Part shown: positions 7,081 to 13,452 of the stretch, piece after piece
Layout: every line of letters starts with the position of its first letter
Numbering within the stretch: the stretch's first letter is position 1
NCBI GenBank assembly: GCA_964424205.1
Contig: CAYRIF010000079.1
Location: 1-13,452 of the forward strand
Source: CAYRIF01 sp964424205
GTDB taxonomy: Bacteria; Bacteroidota; Bacteroidia; Cytophagales; Cyclobacteriaceae
Length of the DNA stretch: 13,452 bases
Reading direction: 5' to 3'
The notes under the pieces: generated by a model
Databases searched by the model: none
What the model was told of the DNA's origin: nothing
Seen by the model: the letters and a program-made list of their open reading frames with translations, nothing else
Program-made: the position numbers and the translations under genes

Positions 7081-7626
7081 ATGTCAACTATCCCCTTACA
7101 AAAAATGGCGAAGCCATTAAACCTTGTTTTTCTATTGTTAATAGTGATTACCTTTAATTTCTTTCTGCTGCCAAAGTTAATTCCTGTCAATGCTGAAGAA
7201 GCACAATCCATCATGCCGCTTGATCTTCAGTTTGCCTATACGCCTCAAATGGCATATGAATCTTTACATAGCTATTCTAATGCCATTAGAAAAAAATATA
7301 TTATTGGAGAAATGACAGTAGACATTATTTATCCCCTATTCTATACTTTATTTCTAAGCTTTTCAATATTTTTAATTTATAAGCATAAAAAAGATAACAA
7401 TGCATTAGCCATTCAATTTGCCTTGGTGCCATATATCATTTTGGTCAGCGATTTTATAGAGAATACGGGTATTGTCACCATGCTTTCCAAATACCCTCAA
7501 GAGCTCGTTTCGGTTGCTTGGGGAACGAGCTACTTTTCTACTTTAAAATGGGTGACCGTAGCATTTTGCTTTTTACTCATCATTGTGGGCTTGTTAAATA
7601 ATCTAAGACTAAAATTAATACAATAA
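7081..7626 (+). CDS. Four-helix integral membrane protein, unknown function
   Basis: A 181-residue inner-membrane protein with four predicted transmembrane segments at about residues 13-31, 79-100, 109-124 and 154-174. Between the first two lies a roughly 45-residue loop (PLDLQFAYTPQMAYESLHSYS...), which is probably extracytoplasmic if the short basic N-terminus is inside. Charged residues occur at or in helices 2 and 3 (D81, D124, E127), next to N128 in the string SDFIENTG, and look like functional positions. I do not assign a family name, though the layout resembles uncharacterised Flavobacteriia proteins. It is the first gene of the plus operon and its stop is 4 bp before the acylase start, so it is probably cotranslated with it. 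Possible roles are a partner or chaperone for the acylase or a small carrier; neither is shown. The first ATG (7081) fits; M9 is an alternative. Confidence 0.75.
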   Translation: MSTIPLQKMAKPLNLVFLLLIVITFNFFLLPKLIPVNAEEAQSIMPLDLQFAYTPQMAYESLHSYSNAIRKKYIIGEMTVDIIYPLFYTLFLSFSIFLIYKHKKDNNALAIQFALVPYIILVSDFIENTGIVTMLSKYPQELVSVAWGTSYFSTLKWVTVAFCFLLIIVGLLNNLRLKLIQ

Positions 7627-7630
7627 AACA

Positions 7631-10036
7631 TTGAAAAAAAAATTAAAAGCACTAGGAATAACCCTTTTAACATTAATGATTTTTAGCGGATTATTTTTGT
7701 TTTTTTATCTAAAATCTACCGCCCCCAAATATGATGGCATCGTTAAACTCAAAGCGCTACATCAAGAAGTAGAAGTGTACTATGATACCTATGGCATTCC
7801 ACATATATATGCGCAAAATGCTGAAGACGCTTACTTTGCTTTGGGCTATGTACATGCCCAAGATAGGTTATTCCAAATGGAACTAATAAGAAGAGCAGGT
7901 TCGGGAAGGCTTTCAGAAATATTCGGTGATAAAACCATAGAAACCGACAAGTTTTTTCGTACCATGGGCATTAGAAAAGCTGCTGAGAAATCTGCAGCCA
8001 CCTATCTAAGCAAAAATAAAAAACCATATCAAAAAGCTACTTTTGCCTATCTGAATGGCGTTAATAGTTTCTTGAAAGCAGGAGATTTACCTATTGAATA
8101 TAAAATATTAGACATTGAACCAGAAGAATTCACTCCTGCTGATATCTATACCATCATTGGCTACACAGCATTTGGTTTCTCAAACGCTACGGTGGAAGAA
8201 TCTATTGTAGATAGAATCGCAAAAAAATACGGAATAGACTATCTGTCAGATTTTGATGTAGACATTGCTGACTCCTTAACAACTACGAATAATGACACCG
8301 CAATAGCCACCCATATAAGTATTCAAAAATTATTTGCCCATGTAAAAGAAACCGCACCTTTTCCAATAAAATTTGGGAGCAATAGCTGGGTAGTTGCACC
8401 TTCAAAATCAAAATCAGGAAAGGTGATTTTTGCAAATGATACCCACATTTTCTTCGCCCAACCCTCAGTCTGGTATGAGGCGCACATAGAGTACCCTGGG
8501 TATAGTTTTTACGGAAGTCATTTGGCGCTCTCTCCTTTTGGCACCGTCGGGCACACTAGAAACTTAGCATGGGGTCTTACCATTTTTCCGCATGATAATC
8601 TCGATTTATATAGAGAAAAAGTAAATCCTCAAAACCAGAATCAAGTCTGGGAAAATGACCATTGGGCTGATTTGAAAATTGATGAAGAGGTGATTAAAGT
8701 AAAAGACAGCGATCCTATACATTTCACCGTTAAAACTTCAAGGCATGGTCCGTTATTAAATGGGTTAGAATTTAACAAAACGCCGTACTGGCAAGACAAT
8801 GCGCCAATCGCGATGAGGTGGATACTGCATGAAATGCCTACACAGATACTTGAATCGACTTACAATCTAAATCATTCTAAAAATATTGAGGAGACGAGGG
8901 CGGCCGTAAAATTGATTGATATTTTAGGATTAAATGTACTCTATGGAGATAATAAAGGAAACATTGCGCAATGGAGTACTGGTAAAATCTCAAAAAGACC
9001 TGCTCATGTAAACTCTAAAATGATTTTGGATGGCGCTAGTGGTAAAGATGAATTGCTTGGGTATTATGACTTCTCGGAAAATCCGCAATATGAAAATCCC
9101 TCATCAGGTTTTTTATCCTCCGCCAACGAAAAACCAAAGCCTGTCAATGGCATCATCTATCAAGGATATTACACACCCGACTTTAGAGCCAAGCGAATTG
9201 AAAATATTTTGAACACCAAAGAAAAATGGTCATTGGAAGAGATGAAATCCATTCATAAAGATGTTGTATCAAATGAAGATCCTGTATTTGCTAAAATAAT
9301 GCTTGAAAAAGTAAATACCAAAAAATCTACTCTACATAAAGAAGCATTTGATCTGTTAACAAATTGGGATGGTGATTATCAAATCGAAGATGTTGCGCCT
9401 ACTATCTTCAACAAATTACAATATTACGTGTTGGAATATGCGTTGAAGGATGAGCTAGGCAATGATGACTTTGAAGGGCTTGTATCATCCTATTTATTAA
9501 AGCGTTCATTCAAAAAATTCTATAATAATAATGAATCAAAATGGTGGGACAATATCGTAACAGAAGACGTCAAAGAGACACGACAAATGATTTTTCAAAA
9601 AGCATTTGATAAAACAATAGAAGATTTAAAACAACAATTAGGCAAAAATATCCAAGAGTGGCAATGGGGCAAAGTACACACCTTAACGCACAAACACCCT
9701 TTAGGAAACGTTAAGCTAATGGCTAAATATTTTAATGTAGGGCCATTTCCAATGCAAGGAAGTAATTGTGTCATCAATAAAATGGCATTTCCGCTGAATG
9801 CAGACGGACAGTATAAGGTAGCTTGGGGTCCTGCTTTGAGGGTTTTAATAGATTTTGATGATGTCGAAAATTCAGAAAACATCATTCCTACAGGACAATC
9901 TGGCAATGTGATGAGTAAACACTATAAAGACCAAGCAGAAATGTACAACAAAGTGGTATATCGAAAACAAATGATGAATGAAAAAGAAATCAAATCAACT
10001 TTTGAAAGCAACTTAGTTTTAACACCATTAAAGTAA
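7631..10036 (+). CDS. Penicillin acylase family Ntn hydrolase (amidase), membrane-anchored
   Basis: An 801-residue peptidase-S45/penicillin-acylase protein, which hydrolyses amide bonds of acyl amides (beta-lactam side chains, N-acyl-homoserine lactones, other N-acyl amines). The N-terminus KKKLKAL followed by hydrophobic 9-27 is a signal anchor with no lipobox Cys, placing the enzyme at the periplasmic face. The alpha-chain signature is VYYDTYGIPHIYAQNAEDAY (49-68) with GYVHAQDRLFQME (72-84). Autocleavage is predicted between Gly249 and Ser250 (GSNSWVV), making Ser250 the nucleophile. Position 23 of the beta chain is His272 (ANDTH), as in AHL and cephalosporin acylases; penicillin G acylase has Gln there. 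The C-terminal GSNCVIN (710-716) supplies a probable oxyanion Asn712, followed by PALRVLIDF and PTGQSGN. The usual DPH and GHN motifs are DTH and GHT here. The start is TTG: no ATG or GTG lies between the in-frame stop at 7616 and 7631, and a later ATG (residue 16) would cut the anchor. The substrate is unproven. Confidence 0.9.
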   Translation: MKKKLKALGITLLTLMIFSGLFLFFYLKSTAPKYDGIVKLKALHQEVEVYYDTYGIPHIYAQNAEDAYFALGYVHAQDRLFQMELIRRAGSGRLSEIFGDKTIETDKFFRTMGIRKAAEKSAATYLSKNKKPYQKATFAYLNGVNSFLKAGDLPIEYKILDIEPEEFTPADIYTIIGYTAFGFSNATVEESIVDRIAKKYGIDYLSDFDVDIADSLTTTNNDTAIATHISIQKLFAHVKETAPFPIKFGSNSWVVAPSKSKSGKVIFANDTHIFFAQPSVWYEAHIEYPGYSFYGSHLALSPFGTVGHTRNLAWGLTIFPHDNLDLYREKVNPQNQNQVWENDHWADLKIDEEVIKVKDSDPIHFTVKTSRHGPLLNGLEFNKTPYWQDNAPIAMRWILHEMPTQILESTYNLNHSKNIEETRAAVKLIDILGLNVLYGDNKGNIAQWSTGKISKRPAHVNSKMILDGASGKDELLGYYDFSENPQYENPSSGFLSSANEKPKPVNGIIYQGYYTPDFRAKRIENILNTKEKWSLEEMKSIHKDVVSNEDPVFAKIMLEKVNTKKSTLHKEAFDLLTNWDGDYQIEDVAPTIFNKLQYYVLEYALKDELGNDDFEGLVSSYLLKRSFKKFYNNNESKWWDNIVTEDVKETRQMIFQKAFDKTIEDLKQQLGKNIQEWQWGKVHTLTHKHPLGNVKLMAKYFNVGPFPMQGSNCVINKMAFPLNADGQYKVAWGPALRVLIDFDDVENSENIIPTGQSGNVMSKHYKDQAEMYNKVVYRKQMMNEKEIKSTFESNLVLTPLK

Positions 10037-10042
10037 TTTAAA

Positions 10043-11302
10043 ATGAAAAAGAGCTACTGGTTTCTGGGAATTATAATAGTCATAATTACGGCATTTTATT
10101 TATACCCCAATCCTAAAAAAGAATTTAGTGAACTCTATACTGGTGATGAGAACACGGCAAAGTCACTTGACATATTCCGAAAAATTCCCCTTAACTCAAT
10201 AACGGTGAATGAGGTAACTTGGAATTATCTCGCTACAGGAAAAGGTAAAGAAACAATTCTTTTTCTACATGGTCTAGGAGGCGCTTACGACATTTGGTTT
10301 CAGCAAATTAACGCATTAAAAAATAACTATAGAATTATCGCTCCTACCTATCCTGCTGTAAACTCTGTTGATGAAATGGTGTCCGCAATTTCTCAGATCT
10401 TAGAAAAAGAGCAGGTTAAAAAAGTCTACATTGTGGGCAGTTCATTGGGTGGTTTCATAGCGCAACATTTCACTGCTACCTATCCCGAAAAAGTAGAAAA
10501 GGTTATTCTAGGAAATACTTTTCCACCAAACGACATCTTTAAAAAAGAAAATGCCACCAAAATGAAAGTAGCCGCTTTCCTTCCTGAATGGCTGTTAATG
10601 AAAATGTTTAGGAAAAATTTAATAGAAAACGTAATCCCCGCATCACAAAATTCTGAATTGACCAAGGCCTACTTACTAGAGCAAGATTATGGCTTAATGA
10701 GTAAACAGCAATTTTTGGCTAGGGGTCAATGTGTGATGGATAAATTTGAAGCTCCCAATTTTACGAAATTAAAAATTCCTGTCATGATTATTGAATCGGA
10801 CAATGATCCATTAATCAATGCTGCTATGCGAAAAAAAATGAAAGATAATTATCCAACAGCACTTATACATACCTTCTCAAACAAGGGACATTTTCCATAT
10901 CTAAACACACCAAAAGAATACACCATGTACATCAAAGATTTTTTAAACGATGAAGGAGATATTAATAATGACATCTCATCTACTATTAATCAATATTTCG
11001 AAGGAAGAAAGGAAGGAAATACAGCATTGCTAAAAAAAATATTTCACCCTACAGCACGTTTACTTACGATAAAAGAAGATACACTCTCTTCTTTATCTCT
11101 TTCGGACTATTTGAACCATGTCCAAGCGCAAGGAGCCGTAGCGTGTAAAACCACACTTTTATCTACTGAGGTAACTGGAAATATTGCCACCGCCAAAACA
11201 GAATTTAACTACGGTACGATTAAGTATATAGATTATTTGAGTCTATTAAAAATAGAAAATGAGTGGAGAATAGTAAATAAGACATATCAAAAAATAGATT
11301 AA
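10043..11302 (+). CDS. Membrane-anchored alpha/beta hydrolase fused to an NTF2-like domain
   Basis: A 419-residue two-domain protein. Residues 4-21 form an uncleaved-looking signal anchor, so the enzyme probably faces the periplasm. Residues about 50-302 are an alpha/beta hydrolase: oxyanion loop FLHGLGG (74-80), nucleophile elbow VGSSLGG with Ser134, acid Asp255 in ESDNDPL, and His283 in KGHFPYL. This triad is complete, so an esterase, lipase or related C-O or C-C hydrolase is expected. Residues about 309-419 (INQYFEGRKEGNTALLKKIF ... NEWRIVNKTYQK) match the NTF2-like/lumazine-binding-like (SnoaL-type) fold seen by pattern; such domains bind small ligands or dimerise. The fusion is uncommon to my knowledge. 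Its ATG is 6 bp after the acylase stop, so it shares the acylase transcript. The pair could cleave the amide and ester bonds of the same compound, which is inference. Confidence 0.88.
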   Translation: MKKSYWFLGIIIVIITAFYLYPNPKKEFSELYTGDENTAKSLDIFRKIPLNSITVNEVTWNYLATGKGKETILFLHGLGGAYDIWFQQINALKNNYRIIAPTYPAVNSVDEMVSAISQILEKEQVKKVYIVGSSLGGFIAQHFTATYPEKVEKVILGNTFPPNDIFKKENATKMKVAAFLPEWLLMKMFRKNLIENVIPASQNSELTKAYLLEQDYGLMSKQQFLARGQCVMDKFEAPNFTKLKIPVMIIESDNDPLINAAMRKKMKDNYPTALIHTFSNKGHFPYLNTPKEYTMYIKDFLNDEGDINNDISSTINQYFEGRKEGNTALLKKIFHPTARLLTIKEDTLSSLSLSDYLNHVQAQGAVACKTTLLSTEVTGNIATAKTEFNYGTIKYIDYLSLLKIENEWRIVNKTYQKID

Positions 11303-11386
11303 TTGCCTTCGGAAAGTTAGCAAACAAGCACATAATATACTATATTGAGATTCCAATTATGTTAAAAAGCAAACACGCATATATCT

Positions 11387-13027
11387 ATGATAAATACAAA
11401 AAAACTACCAAAAGCTGACGCCGCTTATGCATATCCATTATTAATAAAAAGGATTTTAGAACAATCATTAAAATATGAACCCAACAGAGAAATTATCTAC
11501 CGTGACCTTACTCGCTATAACTATTTTGAACTAAACAAAAAAGTACGAAGACTAGCCAATATGCTTGGCTCGCTAGGCATAAAAGGTGGCGATACTGTTG
11601 CTGTGATAGATTATGACAGTACTAGGTATTTAGAAAGTTTTTTTGCTATACCCATGATTGGTGCTGTGTTGCACACTGTTAATTATAGACTTTCTCCTGA
11701 GCAAGTTTTATATACGATTAACCACGCAGAAGATGATGTTATATTTGTTCATAGCGATTTTTTACCTATTATAGAAGGTATCCAAGATAAAATAACCACA
11801 GTAAAAAAATATGTAATTTTAACAGACGATGGAGAAATTTCTGAAACAACAATTCCAATCGCTGGGGAGTATGAAAATTTGCTCGCAAAAGAATCAGATG
11901 AATATGATTTTCCAGATTTTGACGAAGATTCTATTGCCACCACTTTCTATACAACTGGTACTACTGGCAATCCGAAAGGGGTGTATTTTAGTCATCGCCA
12001 GCTTGTATTGCATACGTTTGCGGGTGCACTAACCTTTGGCTCTTTTGATGCTCAGTGTAGCTTTCGATCAAATGACGTTTACATGCCCATTACACCAATG
12101 TTTCACGTGCATGCTTGGGGAATACCATACCTTGCGACCATGCTGGGTGTCAAGCAAGTCTATCCAGGCCGATATGAACCTGAGATGCTATTAAAATTAT
12201 TACTAACTGAAAAGGTGACTTTCTCACATTGTGTGCCAACTATTTTGCACATGCTAGTGAGTAGTCCTGCGATTAAAAATTATGACCTGACCAACTGGAA
12301 AGTGGTGATTGGTGGAGCGGTTATGCCAAGTGCGCTAGCCAAAGCTGCATTGGAGCTAGGCATAGACGTAATAACAGGGTATGGCATGTCCGAAACCTGT
12401 CCATTATTATCAGTAACCTATCTGAACAAAAACCATAACCTATCAATAGACGAGCAGGTAGAATTACGAACCAAAGCAGGAGTTCCTGTACCATTTGTAG
12501 AAATGAAAATTATAGATGCCAATGGCACTTTTATGCCTAAAGATGGAGAATCTGTAGGAGAGGTAGTGGTAAGAACTCCATGGTTGACGCAGGGGTATTT
12601 CAAAGAACCAGAAAAAGGAGACACACTCTGGGAAGATGGATACCTGCACACTGGAGATGTTGGAGCGCTTAACAATGAAAATTTCTTGAAAATAAGTGAT
12701 CGAATCAAAGATGTAATCAAAACTGGTGGCGAATGGGTTTCTTCTGTTGATTTAGAAGACTTGATTGGCAAGTATGAGGCGGTATCAGAAGTGGCAGTAG
12801 TTGGGATTCCCGATGAAAAATGGACTGAAAGACCACATGCCATGATTGTGCTTAAAGAAGGACAAACTGCCAACAAAGCAGATATTCAATCATTCCTACA
12901 GCAATTTGTAGAAAGCGGAAAAATCAGCAAATATACAGTACCTGAAAGCATAGATTTTGCTGCAGCAATCCCTAAAACAAGCGTGGGAAAAATTGACAAA
13001 AAGAAGATTAGAATTGATTTGCAGTAA
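11387..13027 (+). CDS. Fatty acyl-CoA synthetase, AlkK/DmdB-like
   Basis: A 546-residue ANL-superfamily ligase that forms acyl-CoA from a free acid, ATP and CoA in the cytoplasm. Motifs: TTGTTGNPKG (189-198), the MFHVHAWGIPY segment (238-248) typical of the medium/long-chain fatty acyl and methylmercaptopropionate ligase branch, A5 YGMSE (332-336), TGD (422-424), A8 with R439 followed by KTGGEWVSSVDLED (445-458), and A10 PKTSVGKIDKK (529-539) with Lys535. All key residues are consensus, unlike the two ligases of the divergent operon, and it belongs to a different branch. An 84-bp gap separates it from the hydrolase gene. No clear promoter is visible there, so it may be read from the plus operon, and it ends at the terminator starting 21 bp after the stop. 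It likely activates the fatty acid freed by the two upstream hydrolases (inference). ATG 11387 is chosen; an ATG at 11359 is out of frame. Confidence 0.92.
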   Translation: MINTKKLPKADAAYAYPLLIKRILEQSLKYEPNREIIYRDLTRYNYFELNKKVRRLANMLGSLGIKGGDTVAVIDYDSTRYLESFFAIPMIGAVLHTVNYRLSPEQVLYTINHAEDDVIFVHSDFLPIIEGIQDKITTVKKYVILTDDGEISETTIPIAGEYENLLAKESDEYDFPDFDEDSIATTFYTTGTTGNPKGVYFSHRQLVLHTFAGALTFGSFDAQCSFRSNDVYMPITPMFHVHAWGIPYLATMLGVKQVYPGRYEPEMLLKLLLTEKVTFSHCVPTILHMLVSSPAIKNYDLTNWKVVIGGAVMPSALAKAALELGIDVITGYGMSETCPLLSVTYLNKNHNLSIDEQVELRTKAGVPVPFVEMKIIDANGTFMPKDGESVGEVVVRTPWLTQGYFKEPEKGDTLWEDGYLHTGDVGALNNENFLKISDRIKDVIKTGGEWVSSVDLEDLIGKYEAVSEVAVVGIPDEKWTERPHAMIVLKEGQTANKADIQSFLQQFVESGKISKYTVPESIDFAAAIPKTSVGKIDKKKIRIDLQ

Positions 13028-13047
13028 GCTGTTAAAACTTTTTTTGT

Positions 13048-13087
13048 AGACTTCCTAGGTTTTAAAAACCTAGGAGGTCTTTTTATT
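13048..13087 (+). terminator. Rho-independent terminator of the plus operon
   Basis: Arms AGACTTCCTAGGTT (from 13048) and AACCTAGGAGGTCT (to 13080) pair with one G-U, around a short A/T loop, and are followed by TTTTT at 13080-13084. On the minus strand the hairpin is followed by an A-run, not a T-run, so it should stop only plus-strand transcripts. The right arm contains the stop codon of the convergent gene. Confidence 0.85.
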
Positions 13088-13390
13088 CCGTTCTGCAAAA
13101 ACCTCATGGTGCTGAACCTTCTCTTCAAACTCCAATAGGAAATCATCATCCTCTGGGTAATACTTTGCCTTCTCAAAATCCTCACCTGCAAAATTTTTAA
13201 TGACCTCAATATTTTTCCAATACGTTATCAAGGTGAAATGTCCCTCCTCTCCTTGTCTATTTCTTAAAAAGGTCAATCCCATAAAGCCAACCGTTTTTTC
13301 ATAATCAGGAATTGCTACCGCCTTCAAAAAATCAGTGTACCGCTCGTAATCTGCTTTGCGGGTTTTACCATGCCAAATTCGTGCTATCAT
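13070..13390 (-). CDS. Small ABM-like dimeric alpha/beta-barrel protein
   Basis: A 106-residue protein starting MIARIWHGKT and containing WKNIEVIKNFAGEDFEKAKYYPEDDDFL, a pattern of the antibiotic biosynthesis monooxygenase-like (ABM, dimeric alpha+beta barrel) fold. Full length for the family is about 95-110 residues. It has a beta-alpha-beta-beta layout and a conserved FAGED...YYPEDD segment with C-terminal EFEEKVQHHEV. Such proteins include heme- or quinol-acting monooxygenases, but most small members are uncharacterised, so no reaction is assigned. It is cytoplasmic, with no signal peptide. ATG 13390 is preceded by AAGGATAGG, a fair ribosome-binding site for this genome. The TAG stop (13070-13072) sits inside the terminator hairpin of the convergent operon. 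The same frame stays open upstream to the window edge, so an N-terminal extension cannot be fully excluded. Confidence 0.8.
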   Translation of the reverse strand: MIARIWHGKTRKADYERYTDFLKAVAIPDYEKTVGFMGLTFLRNRQGEEGHFTLITYWKNIEVIKNFAGEDFEKAKYYPEDDDFLLEFEEKVQHHEVFAERNKKTS

Positions 13391-13400
13391 AATCCTATCC

Positions 13401-13452
13401 TTAATGTTCGTTTCCTTTATAAATCCACATTGGCTCAGTATTTCCAGCCCTC
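13401..13452 (-). CDS. Possible 3' end of an upstream gene (partial)
   Basis: The minus-strand frame ending in TAA at 13401-13403 is open to the right edge, giving 16 codons that end EPMWIYKGNEH. The stop is 10 nt before the ABM gene's ATG, with the AAGGATAGG ribosome-binding site between, a typical operon junction. With so few codons this may be chance; no family can be assigned. Confidence 0.3.
   Translation of the reverse strand, partial: RAGNTEPMWIYKGNEH

Noticed and set aside
9595..9906. 103-codon minus-strand frame inside the acylase
   Set aside because: Antisense shadow of a well-conserved coding region with no recognisable protein features.
11319..11375. Direct repeat AGCAAACA at 11319 and 11368 in the gap before the fatty acyl-CoA synthetase
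   Set aside because: 8 bp only, irregular spacing and no associated promoter; likely chance.
12418..12876. 152-codon minus-strand frame inside the fatty acyl-CoA synthetase
   Set aside because: Ser/Pro-rich antisense shadow over catalytic motifs of the real gene.
3363..13027. Olefin biosynthesis (Ole) cluster: alpha/beta hydrolase plus AMP ligases
   Set aside because: No OleA thiolase or OleD reductase is present, the ligases do not look like OleC, and the hydrolase is membrane-anchored with an NTF2 domain.
13391..13452. N-terminal fusion partner in frame with the ABM-like gene
   Set aside because: The open frame is only 20 codons, the family normally begins at MIARIW, and a ribosome-binding site precedes that Met; a neighbouring frame with a stop fits an operon junction better.

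Overview
The window is AT-rich, lacks clear Shine-Dalgarno sequences before most genes, and encodes proteins typical of marine or environmental Flavobacteriia (Bacteroidota). The organism call is an inference from protein style and one Bacteroidota-type promoter, not from a marker gene. No RNA genes, mobile elements, CRISPR arrays or phage genes were seen.

Layout. From the left edge, the minus strand carries the 5' part of a ThiF/E1-like adenylyltransferase (1-424). Next is a compact minus-strand run that reads from 6568 down to 482: two paralogous acyl-CoA synthetase-like ligases (2 bp apart) followed by two tandemly duplicated GPH/MelB-type (MFS_2) transporters. A divergent intergenic region of about 500 bp (6569-7080) holds a candidate promoter for the minus operon, two operator-like inverted repeats and one possible tiny ORF. 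The plus strand then carries a second run: a four-helix membrane protein of unknown function (7081), a membrane-anchored penicillin-acylase-family Ntn hydrolase with a TTG start (7631), a membrane-anchored alpha/beta hydrolase fused to an NTF2-like domain (10043), and, after 84 bp, an AlkK/DmdB-like fatty acyl-CoA synthetase (11387). This run ends at a strong hairpin terminator (13048-13087). The stop codon of a convergent small ABM-like dimeric alpha/beta-barrel protein (13070-13390) lies inside that hairpin. A possible 3' end of one more minus-strand gene lies at the right edge.

How the genes may work together (inference). The two divergent operons share a theme of handling acyl groups. An amidase-type enzyme and an esterase-type enzyme are predicted to sit on the outer face of the inner membrane. 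Two lipid- or sugar-like cation symporters could bring products across, and three ATP-dependent ligases could convert released carboxylic acids to acyl-CoAs. Cleaving both amide and ester bonds would suit amino-lipids (N-acyloxyacyl amino acids such as ornithine or glycine lipids, which Bacteroidota make) or N-acyl signals. No gene here fixes the substrate. The most original features of the window are this amidase/esterase/ligase grouping, the ligase-ligase-transporter-transporter doubling, and the two palindromes in the shared control region.
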